A stretch of 64,000 bases of DNA from Ischnura elegans. Lineage: Eukaryota > Arthropoda > Insecta > Odonata > Coenagrionidae. Positions 35,501 through 46,541 of this stretch are shown piece after piece. Each line of letters begins with the position of its first letter. Position 1 is the stretch's first letter. The notes beneath the pieces were generated by a model that worked only from the letters and a program-made list of their open reading frames with translations, had not been told where the DNA came from and did no database searches. The translations under genes were made by a program, and so were the position numbers. Location of the stretch: positions 5,208,001-5,272,000 of the forward strand of contig NC_060254.1 in NCBI RefSeq assembly GCF_921293095.1, read 5' to 3'.

Positions 35501-36960
35501 TTTGTGTATTTTAGTGAGTTTTTCAGGCAGTATAGAGGCCACTAATACACAAAGCAATCAGTAGCACTAAAACACTAACTCGATTAACACAACTACAACT
35601 AATCCTATTTACATTAAAACAATTTACACATAATAAATCAACTGGTCACCAAAACAAGGTATACTGCAACGCTGCAACATCAAGATTATACGGCCGCAGG
35701 CCGGCGCGGCGATGTCAACGCACTAGTTATGTCGTAGCACCAGCTCATAGCACCAGCAGTCCCCACCCCGACCACTCCCCATGTAACTGCATGTTTATAT
35801 GGATTGGGACGTTCTGGCCAGCGCCCCGCGGCTACAAATGCGAACTTCTCGCGCTATTTATGTTTTTCCTACATTTTCGATGTATGCGATTGAAAAAACA
35901 CCTTGGTTAATCTTCTATATTATTTCTACTTACCTTTTTCTCAACTTATACGCAACCAAACTCTACAAATGAGGTACCAAAATGCACAGAATTTATCAGA
36001 GAACATGTGACGGCATATCTTACTTCCTAAATATTGCTATTGTTTCCTAAAATTGGTTTTTAAATAATAAAAAAAAACAAAAAAAAAACGGTAAATATTC
36101 CTGACGTTAACGGCGCACAAACTGATACATTTGTTCATTTGCAACAATATCTCGCATTCTTTAAATAACTTTTATCAAAATGCGGCTGATTCCACATTCA
36201 AGTCTCCTGTTGATACGTAAGTATGAGTCATCATAAGCGTTTAACAGAGGATAGTGTAATTACTTCCAATGTTGTGTTTAAAGAGGTCCTCTGACCTCAA
36301 TTTGAACATGAACATTCCAATTAAATTTGTGCATAAGACCCTGCCTTTTTTTCTACATTTTAAAATTATAAACGCGCCTATCCCTCCGTGGACCTGCATA
36401 GAAAAGATCGGGGGAAGCCCTCTGGGAGCGGGCGCAGCACACTCGTAGATGTACAATTACAATTCAATTTGTTTATGTCGCCTTCGAAGTGATGCACATT
36501 TTTATCATCGTCTATTAGCACGGCGCTGTCATATATACTCGCACACACCATAGCACCTCGTATTAGCACACACCATAATTATCCTATTCTCAGCATCGTC
36601 AACCTCGAAACTCATATTTAGCCAACTTTCCAACACCTAGGGCATTTGTATCTAAACCAGGGGAGAAAAAATTAACGAGGAAATATAAAATAGTAAAAAT
36701 AATAATTAATATAGTTTAGTATACCAACTTGACGCAACTTGACAAAGCAGGGGTCATTGGTAGGAATTATAATTGAACGGTGCCGTCCGCTCATCATATT
36801 TGGGATCTAAATACACCTGTTTTAATTCGGCTGATGCATTAGAGAGATAACCTACCACGAACAAAATATTCTCCTTTCAGAAATTTTCCATTATCTAGAA
36901 ATATGAAAATCAAATAGTTGCCGTTCACTTTTCGTGATAAGTAGTGAGGTAATGAATCAT
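35501..36960. other. Unassigned intronic sequence
   Basis: Contains A-rich runs near 36065-36090 and a GC-rich patch near 35695-35720. Nothing else was recognised. Confidence 0.35.
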
Positions 36961-37070
36961 AATTTGTAAAAGAATTCCGTAAATGGAAGAGAAATATCAC
37001 TTACGATGAAAAACAAACTGCCCACATTCGTCATCGTACTTTGGAAGTATTAAATCGCAAAGTATGTCAC

Positions 37071-37325
37071 TGGCCACTTTTCATGAGTTGTTGACGTCAT
37101 TAGAGTTGGGGTTTATTGGCTCATTCATGGAGAGGAAACCTTTGACTTAGGGAAGTAATCGCTAATCAGAGCAACAGCAAGATCGTCAACAACGAACCAT
37201 GCGAGGCATAATATGCGCGGGGAAGGAGGCCGAGGAGTAGTGGAGATGAAACGACGACCCTCTCGGCATGAGCTCGTGACGTCATGAAATTGCCTGCGAA
37301 AGATTTATGTCGGTGGATTTTTCGC
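37071..37325 (+). repeat. CRE-bearing repeat family X, copy 2
   Basis: Aligns with copies at 26151 and 56010. CRE palindromes lie at 37092 and 37277. It is slightly longer than copy 1 because of insertions in the middle. Confidence 0.5.
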
Positions 37326-37423
37326 GCTAATTGCTCTCGGGAAGACGGATAGAGAAAAATGGAGAAATACGGGTCACCGGGTAATATTTCTCAAACTATA
37401 TTTCAATTGGAAATAATGAATGA

Positions 37424-37759
37424 ATGGTTAAAACAGTCCACTCATCAATCCCTTTAATGGACCATTGTTCAATTGCTCGGGTAAGACTATGCATGCCTGC
37501 AAGTCCAATGGCAAAACTATTGCCTCGATCCGATATAGAAGAGGATGAACACTTCGCGATCGGACATCAGGAGATAATGAGAATTGAAGGTGGTCAGCCT
37601 CTCGAAAAGAATTTTTCAATTGAGATTCCAAGAAATGAAGCAAAGAAGAACTTTTCCCATTTTAAGTCTCAAGCACGAGAAGAAATTAATGAGAAACGAG
37701 AGAGGGCAGCCAATTTGTGGAATCCTATAGCGAAAGACATCGTGGAATGTAACGCTTGA
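37424..37759 (+). CDS. Unrecognised 111-codon ORF next to repeat X
   Basis: The frame is open for 111 codons. The second half is charged and lysine/glutamate-rich (REEINEKRERAANLWNPIAK), possibly helical. No signal peptide, no cysteines and no known domain. It follows repeat X copy 2 by 100 bp, and the equivalent stretch after copy 1 is not open in the same way. It may be a remnant of a transposon protein or a chance ORF. Confidence 0.15.
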   Translation: MVKTVHSSIPLMDHCSIARVRLCMPASPMAKLLPRSDIEEDEHFAIGHQEIMRIEGGQPLEKNFSIEIPRNEAKKNFSHFKSQAREEINEKRERAANLWNPIAKDIVECNA

Positions 37760-38202
37760 AATGCGGCAAACGGAGATTCTTTGGCAAATACTTTCGACGT
37801 TATTTAAATACATGGAATAACTGATGATGTTGTATGCGTATCAATCGATGTTCATTTAAAGTTGAATATTTCTTTTTGCTTTTAAGTTCCCCTTCGGTAT
37901 TATATATTTGGCATATTCGAGAAATAATCTCAAAAATAAGGGCCATTTTGAATCATTTCAGTTCAGAGGTGTATTTTTCTGTATCGCTAAAACTATCTCA
38001 TACTTAGACTTGGGCCTCAGATGAAACATAGCAGTGCAACTAATACACAACGCTGTTTGGAATTTAATGGAAATCTACTGATTAGCCTCTACGATATTGA
38101 ATAATATTATTGGAAAGAAGGCTTCCGCGGAGTGGTGTCGATGATTGGCTGCTTCTTTCTGTCAGGTTCTCTCCCGCATCCGTTCATCTCAGGCGACGAT
38201 AT

Positions 38203-38233
38203 GTTTCGCAAACGCTGCAGTTTGCTTCTTCAG
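38203..38233 (-). other. Hammerhead-like core, Penelope-type remnant
   Basis: On the minus strand CTGAAGA (38233-38227), one extra A, a perfect 6-bp stem GCAAAC/GTTTGC, then GAAAC (38207-38203). This is the catalytic-core order of a hammerhead with N7 = A. As at 19280-19321, one extra base follows the CTGANGA box. No clear outer stem was found. Confidence 0.4.
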
Positions 38234-38459
38234 GTGCGAGGTGTAGGATGCAGTTGGTGATTTCCTTATATAGAGTACCTTTCCTTCGGCCGGGTTCGTT
38301 TTGGAGCGCTTTCTTGTTTCCGCCGAAATCGACTATTCAGTACTAATTCTAGTACTAGCACTAGTTCAGTATAGAGGAGACATTTTATTGAAATTAATAG
38401 TTTTCAATGAGAAAGTAAGTAGTTTAGCTGAAATTTTATTACTTCAATGAAACAATTCA

Positions 38460-40682
38460 TAAAAAAATACATATTTTTTACACATTATTATTGGCATAGC
38501 AGTTATTTAATAGCTGAACTTCGTGTCAACATTTTTTTCTGAAAGTACACACAGCAGAAATCATCTCGATAGCATTTTATATTTTGAAAAATTTAATTGA
38601 AAATATGAAATTATTTATGAGCCATTTATAAAATAACAGACATATTTAAGCCATAAGAAAACATGAAGAATAAATTTACTAGCTCACTACTAGTTTCCAT
38701 TTGAATACAAGGGAAAGGTTGATGGCCCCGTGATAATCTCTGAATTTTGGCAATGATGCTTTAATGCGAGAATTTGTGTGGTTCAGAAGCTCTTGAAGGT
38801 CTACCTTACATTTTATTTCTTCCTCTGATATCCCCGCAGGTTATGCAGATGTTTTTTTTTTTGGTCTAGCCCATTTCATAACTAGGGTAAATCTGGTGGC
38901 ACATGTCCTGATAGTTTTGCGAATACTTTTGTGTTGAAATTTTGTTAAATTGCAATCAACAATCGGCGAAAGAGCTACTTCTGGCGTCAGTTCATTTTCA
39001 GTGGTAGGTATTGCCCTCCATTTCTGTAACATCCGTTTCCCTCGGGTGGAGGTGCTCGGGTTATTTCCGTGATTATCCTCGCTGCCGAATCATTCCCTTA
39101 CTAGCGCAGATGTGGCTAGCGATAGCTCTGCTGCTTATGCTTTCACTCTTAAAATCAGTCACTTTTCTTCTCTTATTGTTTTAATACCCTATATAATATA
39201 ATACCCCATCACTAGACCTCTCAAAGTCTTTCTTTGGCCTTTCCTGGCTGTTTAACTCAGAAGAACCAGGAATTAGATAGCAACCGTGAAATAAAGTTGT
39301 CTTGGAGAAACCGTTAAGTAAAGTCAATGCGAATACCTTAAACAATAATTTGTTACAATATGAGCAAGGAGTCTCAAGGAGTTTATTGTACATGCCTGCT
39401 GGGAACAGTATATCCTTCTCTAAGCAACATCGGCAAACCAGTCACTGGCTCTCTTGCATTCGTCCCATTTCTGGAAATACGTATTTAAAAAAGTATTAGT
39501 TCATGAGGTTCTTTGATATTTCCTTCGTCTTCACTTCTTGCTCCAAGTTTCACTTATTGGGAAGATATTGAACGGCTAATTAACGTTTTGAAGACAACGA
39601 ATTTTCTCTTCCATTAACAATAACGTCATGCATTTCTTTTCGTGTTACTTTCACGCGCTCCATTTTTTCTTACCCGAAATGTCAACTATCTGAATCACCC
39701 ACGGAGAAAATGTAAATTAGCATAAATTCATCGCATAATACAACATACACAATAAGTACAATACTTATTTTGGAAAACATACTTTTTTATCATTGCGAGA
39801 TATCCTTCTCTAGCGGTAGTTTGGTTTCAACGCTGGAATTTCATGCTCTAAGGAAAATAAACTTTGGTTGTTCGCTTCCGTAGCTCGAGCACTGACAATG
39901 AGACTCTTTCGCACTTACGAGCAAAAGCTGACTAATTTGTTCCATGAATTTGTTAAAGGAATTTTTGTTAAACCATTTGGGAGGAAGCATTTGTGGTAAG
40001 CCCCGTGAGAGATTCCTCGTAGAAATCGTCCGTGCAGATTTCGAAGAGAAGCAATCCCCAAAAGTGCTAAGTCCCTTCATTATAGAACATGGCAATAAAG
40101 CAATAAGCGGGATTTCTACAAACGGATAGCTATGCATTGAGTATCAAACTTTTTAAAAGCTAAATAAAAATCGTATGACTGAAGCAGGGTTTACGGGCAC
40201 AATAGGGATTAACGCGGCAAGCAGGGTAGTGCCCGCCGCCACTCTTGAGCCCTTTCCAATGTTTGAGCTAATGCGATCTATAAAAGACCTAGGAGAATGT
40301 GGTTAGCGAAATTCAGGTGCATAGCGGTAAGATATGGGTTCTCCAAGAGTAAAAAACTATTTCCTTGCAGCCACCCGCTTTTCGAGACAGTCTTCTGCCT
40401 TGCCAGCGCAATCGTTGAGTCCGTATTATGTATCTTGTGAATAAAATCGTAAAAAAATTTAAAAAAATTGGAACAATAATATTTATAAGGAATTTATGAT
40501 GTATAAAAGAGTATCAAACTGTTAAGTCGTCTCACTTTTAGCGAAATGTCCTCAACTATAACTACGACTGCACAAATTTCCGCATCTAATCAACGCGTCG
40601 GGCGTTTGGAAACTCACGCACATGACTAGATAGGAGAGGTGAGGTGGCAGGTTGGGGCTGGATTTTTCCTTTGAGAATCAAT
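38460..40682 (-). mobile_element. 2.2-kb DNA-transposon-like repeat, copy 2
   Basis: Same orientation and extent as 12230-14385, with many scattered substitutions and small indels. The copies therefore diverged long ago and are not a recent segmental duplication. A small MITE abuts the right end at 40683. Confidence 0.7.
38690..39660 (-). pseudogene. Decayed transposase-like gene (copy 2)
   Basis: The minus strand has LQKWRAIPTTENELTPEVAL then CNLTKFQHKSIRKT (39032-38841), aligned residue by residue with copy 1 (LQKWRKIPTIQNELTPEEAI). The N-terminal part survives only as frame pieces. In both copies the frame is lost just after a short CK/FKW motif near the low-coordinate end. Family assignment is as uncertain as for copy 1. 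Confidence 0.5.
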
Positions 40683-40881
40683 CTGCCGTTTGTACGAAGG
40701 CGCAGTAAAAAGTGCGTCGTGTAAAGCGGGGAATTGGTAAAACATATGCGAGAATGCGTGGACGTGAGATGGCAAAATGGCCCCTGTTCTAATTTCGTTA
40801 ATGCATTCACGCAATTTCACGCCATTTTAGAAATTAATGCAGCTCTAACCTGCGCAATTCCGCGACCCGTGTAAAACGGCC
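40683..40881. mobile_element. 200-bp MITE with GTGTAAAACGGC ends
   Basis: The right end GCGACCCGTGTAAAACGGC is an imperfect inverted repeat of the left end GCCGTTTGTACGAAGGCGC. The internal sequence has further self-complementary pieces. No target duplication was confirmed. Confidence 0.5.
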
Positions 40882-41420
40882 TTTATAAAATGTGGACGTT
40901 ACATTTTTCGGGGTACAATATTATTTATACATACAGATGGGTACGGAAGGAAAAAAGGTTGGAAACCGCTGAGAGAGGGATGGGGAAAATGATTGAGAGC
41001 GATCCGCAACTCCCCTTTCTCGCAAAGTGCGATGACAAATTCAGGGCCGTCATTCCCTCGGGAAATCTCAACTGAAGTGCGGAGTCAGCATACGTACTTG
41101 ACATAGTCTTTTATTTAATGACCCGGAGCGCGTGCAGCGAAGATCAGCGAGGAACGTTCATGGTTTGTACGATAATTTAATTTTAATTACGAACCTTACA
41201 CAGAAATTGCGATGGACATCAGAGCATGAACGTGGTTTAAATCTTAGAATTTATCTTTAAATAAGTGAACAGATGAAATGCTTGCTTGCGAAGTTGAGGA
41301 TATTTTAAGAGGCCCTTTGTAAATCGTAATTGATTTCACGAAGGACGCAAAATCACGGAAATGGACTCGAGGATGGAGATGATTAATTTTTTAAAAAATT
41401 TTAAAATTTAAGAATTTATA

Positions 41421-42006
41421 TTAGGGACATTACTCAATCACAAAGATTCACCACGACCATTAGTTGGGTTAGGTGAGGATAGAGTCCATCCTGGACTAAG
41501 ACAAATGCGAAAATTAATTTTACCCTTAAAATTATAAAAGACCCGAGCACGGTTCAACACAATGTGATCTCCTGATTGACTATGTAGCTACTTGTTGTAA
41601 GAAATTCATTAAATCTATTATTATTAACGAATAATATGCCCAGGAGAAGTAAATGATGTATGCGAGCGTAGCATTCGTTGTAAGTAAATCCGAAGCGTGA
41701 GAAAGATGTCCATATGAACCGAAATAGAGGCTTCGGGAGCGGAATAAATGTTGCTCGGTTGATGGTGGCCCCTGACACGTTATTTCACGTGCAATTGTAG
41801 TTGCTCCTACATGTAGCTGAGTGCATCTTAGGGGAAATCCCATGCCAACACCCTAAAAGTGGCTCACTGAAGGCTGTCATGCAGATGTAGATGTACGCTG
41901 AAGTGCGAATTAACTGACCTGTGTCTTAGTCCAGGATGGACTCTATCCTCACCTAACCCAACTAATGGTCGTGCAGAAGCTCCGTGATTGAGTAATGCCT
42001 CTAATC
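41421..42006. mobile_element. 585-bp element with long, well-kept TIRs
   Basis: The outer 80 bases (TTAGGGACATTACTCAATCA at left; its near-complement ends at 42006) are inverted repeats. The inner 45 bases are identical in both arms, around TTGGGTTAGGTGAGGATAGA. The interior ends with a GTAGAT-type LINE tail (41845-41905), so a LINE end was captured between the repeats or the element arose from one. Confidence 0.7.
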
Positions 42007-42215
42007 TGAATTATTACCTTCCCAAGTATTGTTTAATGGGATGCTTTTCTGCGATTTTTTCTTAAAAGTAAACTATATTTGTTTACAAAGCGTAAAAACA
42101 TTGTTCTTTTTTCAACTTCACTTTAATTCATTTCTACTTCAAGTTTACAAATAATAATATCGTTGATTATCGCGGGCTGTCTATATTCCGTGAGATAATA
42201 GGGTACACATCTATG

Positions 42216-42521
42216 CAGTGGCGCAGCGAGGGGGGTTTTTGGGGGATAAACCCCCCCCAGAGCTCAGAGAAATTTTTAAGTTCCATTTTACTTAATTCTA
42301 TTATCATTCTATCTAATATAATAGTGTAACAATAAATAAAATATCCCTCATAAAGCCGTAAAACTCACCATTTTGAACCATTTATCTTAAAGTTCCGCAA
42401 TTTATTAGTCTCGCACCAACCTCTTATCCTGTTGGGTATACCATACCACCACACACCCCGGTATTAGTTGTACCTAAACCCCCACCCCCCCCCCCACCCT
42501 CAATTCCTAGCTGAGCCCCTG
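42216..42521 (+). mobile_element. hAT-type MITE, 306 bp, perfect 8-bp target duplication
   Basis: CAGTGGCGCAGCGAG at left and CTAGCTGAGCCCCTG at right are imperfect inverted repeats, and CATCTATG flanks both sides (42208-42215, 42522-42529). A C-rich run lies at 42480-42495. It is the inverted relative of 5051-5246 and lies under 300 bp from the terminal exon of gene 1. Confidence 0.9.
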
Positions 42522-42803
42522 CATCTATGCATGTCTAAGTTCTTAGGAGTAAAAAATTAGATTTAAAAAATATAATCCTGATTTTGAAATTGAGATTAAC
42601 CAAAATGTTATTGGATAACGCTATTTCAGTGCGCAATGCGTGAGTGTTTAAAGTGAAGAGAATGTGAAAGAAAACTTTCGGAATAACAGTGAATTTATAA
42701 CTTTACCTTGAATGAATAGAATACAGCATGAAATAAATGTCTGATGATATAGTTGGCCCTTTTTTGCATTCCTAATGGCGATGTTATTTTTTTTCGTTTC
42801 CAG

Positions 42804-43097
42804 CGCACGTGCTGGTGGAATGAAGTTTGCAAGGAGGAGTTCCAGACGCAGTTCCGCTGCCGCTGTCCGCTGTGGTCGTATTGCCGCAGTCCCGGGCGAT
42901 ATTACAACGCGTACTGCTCCATCACGTCGACGGGATACACGTGGGTGCAGCCGGAACACCACCTGGGAGGCATCGGATTCAACCCCGCCGCGGGCACCAT
43001 GACGCACCACGCCGGGAGTCGACCCCGGTCCACCAGCAAGGGCGGACGCAGCGGCGGGGGCCCTGGCGCCGGAGTCCCCCTGCCGTCATTCCACTGA
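42804..43097 (+). CDS. Cysteine-rich secreted protein, terminal exon (gene 1)
   Basis: After a strong acceptor (poly-T, tttccag) the exon opens in phase 0 as RTCWWNEVCKEEFQTQF and runs 97 codons to TGA. Six cysteines are spaced C-x5-C-x9-C-x-C-x5-C-x10-C, allowing three disulfides. The last cysteine falls in the strongly patterned RSPGRYYNAYC segment, followed by TSTGYTWVQPE. The final 45 residues are glycine, serine and proline rich and look disordered. GC content and codon use are far above the flanks. Joined to 3414-3542 it predicts a 140-residue protein, about 115 after signal removal. The compact motif looks like a conserved arthropod secreted protein, but I cannot name it; growth-factor-like, neuropeptide-like or cuticle-associated roles are all possible. 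Confidence 0.75.
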   Translation, partial: RTCWWNEVCKEEFQTQFRCRCPLWSYCRSPGRYYNAYCSITSTGYTWVQPEHHLGGIGFNPAAGTMTHHAGSRPRSTSKGGRSGGGPGAGVPLPSFH

Positions 43098-43315
43098 ACT
43101 AATCAAGAACTTCGAATCGGACGGAACCTTTCTCATTGTACATAAATCATATTCTGAATTAACGCTGTTAATATTAACCCCCAAAACACGGATTATGTAA
43201 TTAACACTGGAACCGCCGTCTATTTCAAAAGGACCAGCCATTTAACTGCCTCTGCGTCGGTTGCCTTGACTCCTCATGATCCAATTATAAATAATAAAAA
43301 ATGACTGCCTCGTCT
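43098..43315 (+). terminator. 3' UTR and polyadenylation signal of gene 1
   Basis: AATAAA at 43293-43298, about 195 bases after the stop, is the first canonical poly(A) signal, and the region is free of recognised repeats. Confidence 0.5.
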
Positions 43316-43319
43316 GTTT

Positions 43320-44689
43320 CACTTCTCTAGACTGCACTCTTAAAACTATTCCGTCATCAAGGCAAGTCGTTGAATACGCTTCCAATTTTGAAATGGCGGC
43401 GTCCGCCATTGTTAAACGGCACCTACAGTCTTAACAGGGAAAAACAGGGATTTCGTATTTTTTTAAGGCTATTGAAGGCACGTTAATCGTCCGTTATTCC
43501 AGAAGAGTTGAGACGTTTTCCGGACTCTGTCAAAGCTTAAATAATAGAATCCGAAGCGTGACATCTATTGGAACGACGGAAATGAATTGAAACCAATTTT
43601 AGAAATATTTGTTGCTAGCGGAATAACAACTAACGAGACGTCGGCAATGAATGATCAACCTTGAAACTCATTAATGGAAATATCATAAATACTTTTTGCT
43701 GACGACTCGTCCATTTCTCTTAATATTCGATTCCACATGTATGTGTCGACACAGTCGGCCATTATTGATTTACCCAAACGACGGCGGACTCTAATTCGTA
43801 GTTTTTATGAGGCAATCTAGAGGAATCTTTGTTCTTCATGCACCACTTTACCATTAATCCGATCGCCTTGACACATTAATGTCTCATAGAAAGAAAAAGC
43901 TACATGTGCCATCTAATATGTTGCAACGGGCCCATTAAAGGCCTCCCAGTAAAGCCTCCTCGTGGAGTTCATAGGCCTTAAATTGATTTCAATGCATTGG
44001 CTTATGCAAATCACCATTTATTAGAAAAAAGGGCTATGATTGTTTTTAAATTGCACGAATTTCATCATTATTTCCATCAATTTTCTTTTTATATTCGCTC
44101 TTTTCCCTGAAAGTAGAGTTTTTACCTGCAAGCATAAATTTTCTAATTCTTCACCTTCATATCATGTTTTCTACATCAGTCCCCACAATAACCGTTCCAT
44201 TAAGGGAAGAGAGAAATAGTGATTGAGGAAAAATGAATAGAAGAGCTCATTTGGAGCAAATATCGTTCAAGCGATGCAACCACGCGTTATGGTGCTCTAT
44301 TTACGATATAAAAAAAACGTCACATAAGAGATCGGCGTCTAAAAAAGGTTACCGAGTGTGCTGTGCATGCATACAAACACGCTTCTTGACATATTCATGA
44401 ATAGTTTGGAGAGAGGCCGCCAGAGAGCGTGCGGATGGGGTGAGAATGACCCCAGGGAGGGCGGTTCCAGTGATAAACAAAAATCCTGTATCGAACGCAA
44501 AGAAGGGAGAGAATGATGTCAACTGTGTATTTGTGAGCGCATAAGCGAATGGCTACGCTTCATTTGACATGTTAATAAAAATTTTATTTGGATAAATCAT
44601 TCCTCTTCTCACTTGTGGCGCAGAGTAGCTGAACGCGAGGTATGAGAATCGACTCACATACATTTATAAAGTTATTATATTGACAGCTA
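43320..44689. other. Unassigned intergenic sequence
   Basis: No gene or known repeat was found. Facing ATGGCGG and CGCCAT motifs (YY1/Pho-like) lie at 43393-43412. Confidence 0.4.
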
Positions 44690-45450
44690 ATCATGGTGCT
44701 ACAGAAGAATGGGTATGGTCAAATGGATCGACCGATTGGATAATGAAGAAGTCCTCAGAAAATTAGGAGAGGGGAGAAGCCCAAAGAAAACCTAGATAAG
44801 AAGATGGAAGATGATAACCTTATAAGCCAACAATCAATAGGTATCTTGAAAATTGAATTGAATACGTATCTAGAGACATGATGGCTTGATGGAGACCATT
44901 GTCAAAACAAAATATATGGAACAGGTAAAGTAGGATTTGAAAGAGAAGAAATACATACGAATGGAAAGATTAGCTGATGGTAGGTGAAATATTTCTAAAC
45001 CTGCCGCGTGAACGGCGGTGAAATATACAAGAATTGCCATGAGAAAAAATTCCCCTGGACCGGGAATCGAACCACGGATCTTTGGCTTACCGGGCCACTG
45101 CGCAGACCACTACGCTATCCAGGTTCTTTAATTCTCATGGCAATTATACCGAGGCTCATGGTATTAGGTGTTAGGCCCTCGCGGTCCATCAAGGATGGCA
45201 ACGCGAGGGAGAAGACCGCGAGGGCCTAACACCTAGTACCATGAGCCTCGGTATAATTACCATGAGAATTAAAGAACCTGGATAGCGTAGTGGTCTGCGC
45301 AGTGGCCCGGAAAGCCAAAGGTCCGTGGTTCGATTCCCGGTCCAGGGGAATTTTTTCTCATGGCAATTCTTGTATAGCTGATGGTAGAATTGAGTGGAGA
45401 GCTGCGTCAAACCAATCTTAGGATTGTTATGGATGTTCAGAGAATGAGGG
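44690..45450 (+). mobile_element. RTE-like LINE fragment, split by a hairpin SINE
   Basis: The + strand gives KWIDRLDNEEV near 44730 in the family context, and the 3' tail (GTGGAGAGCTGCGTCAAACC at 45395-45414) closes it. A SINE hairpin interrupts the tail at 44984-45374 between two copies of TAGCTGATGGTAG. The LINE predates the SINE. Confidence 0.75.
44984..45374 (-). mobile_element. Hairpin (palindromic) tRNA-derived SINE with 13-bp target duplication
   Basis: Perfect 13-bp flanks TAGCTGATGGTAG (44971-44983 and 45375-45387) mark a retrotransposed insertion of 391 bp. Inside, arm 45026-45186 and arm 45214-45374 are reverse complements with about four mismatches in 161, separated by 27 bases. 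Each arm holds a full tRNA-like head: A box TAGCGTAGTGG, B box GGTTCGATTCC and a 7-bp acceptor stem CCTGGAT/GTCCAGG. A unique tail (44984-45025) occurs only once, next to one target copy, which sets the SINE sense as the minus strand. The anticodon loop lacks a normal U33, so this is not a working tRNA. Confidence 0.85.
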
Positions 45451-45525
45451 TGACAGATGATCTGCTGGTCGAGGTAAGTTTACTCGCACAATGCACACAA
45501 TAAACACAATTACCTGCCTCTCCCC

Positions 45526-46165
45526 AATAGTGTGGTTTCCTATTTTTTTTTATTGCCTAAATCGAAAGATTATCACTCCTGGAGTAAGAATTTCATACTT
45601 TTAGATTTTTGAATGACGATATCTGTTTTTCGCGATTAAATGAAAAGTGAAAATTTTCAAGCGCGCGAAGACGCGACGGCTAAGTATGAATGCTGGGAAA
45701 AGCCCGCGACACGTCATTCTGGTTCCCGCTGCCGCAAAGTGAGGTGACCTTGGGGCGAGGATGTGTACGCTGCTACGATGCAGGCTGCTAGCAGGTAGCG
45801 CTTGGCTTAAATAAGGATTATTATTAACCCTATAAAACGAAGGAAATTTTCCGACCATAGGCGCTTTTGATAGGTTTAAGAGATGTTTCCCTGAGCTCTG
45901 TGCCTCATGCATGCATTGGTAACCTCAGAATATGTAAAACTCTTATCAAATCGTATAGAAACAAGGTATCTGTGACGTCACGTGGAGTGGCATCGCATAG
46001 GCGCCAATCTGGCCTTTTTCAAACGACGTAAAAATTGATCATTTCCATTCGTCTACTCTGGGATTTCTAAAACCAAATAATTTGTATATTATGAATGCAC
46101 TAATGGCGGGTAACAAATCGCAATCAATGCCTTCCGTTTTCTTTGATGAAGGAAACTGCCCTATT
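45526..46165 (+). mobile_element. 650-bp TIR element (family M), copy D
   Basis: It starts AATAGTGTGGTTTCC and ends GGAAACTGCCCTATT. The left CRE is mutated (GACACGTCA at 45708-45716); the right one is intact at 45973. Confidence 0.9.
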
Positions 46166-46181
46166 CAGTAGTCGCGTATAG

Positions 46182-46225
46182 CTTTGCACCTCGCTCGTAA
46201 CTGCGAACAATCTTACTTGTTTTAA
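46182..46225 (+). repeat. 5'-truncated SINE tail
   Basis: AGCTTTGCACCTCGCTCGTA and ACTGCGAACAATCTTACTTG resemble the unique tail of the hairpin SINE at 58146-58200. Only the tail survives, directly behind copy D of family M. Confidence 0.5.
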
Positions 46226-46518
46226 GGATGGTTATTCTTTGTGAAAACCTTTGTCTGACTATTCACAAAATCTTTCAACACGAAGATTGGTTGGAATAGG
46301 TGAGGCCACTGCGTAATAAGACAAATTAATGGCAACTGATGTGGAACCATTCCTTCCACAAGTAAGACAAAATAAAAACCTCCCTCTACTCCATGTTACG
46401 ACGAAGACCGAATGATATGGCTTTTAAAAGTACGCCGATAAATTAATTCTACGTTGGCTTAAAATTTGAAATTGATGTAATTTAAATGTAATACTATCCA
46501 AAACAAATAAGTGAGGTT

Positions 46519-46541
46519 GAGAGAGAGAGAGAAAGAGAGAG
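46519..46541. repeat. (GA)n microsatellite
   Basis: About eleven GA units with one interruption. Confidence 0.85.

Larger units (their letters stand above)
3543..42803 (+). other. Inferred intron of gene 1 (39.3 kb)
   Basis: The donor gtgagt at 3543 and the acceptor (poly-T then tttccag) ending at 42803 are both strong and both phase 0. The interval is filled by more than twenty transposon fragments in both orientations, with no convincing exon between. That the two exons belong together is inferred from phase, strand and protein logic (signal peptide followed by a cysteine-rich region); a transcript would settle it. Confidence 0.5.

Noticed and set aside
42648..43010. 120-codon minus-strand open frame across the gene 1 terminal exon
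   Set aside because: It is the antisense shadow of the high-GC exon and has no splice-consistent start or family resemblance.
45280..45347. Possible functional tRNA gene (A box, B box, acceptor stem)
   Set aside because: It lies in a retrotransposed hairpin with a target duplication, its anticodon stem has only four good pairs and the base before the anticodon is not U, and the two arms differ in the anticodon. It is a SINE head.
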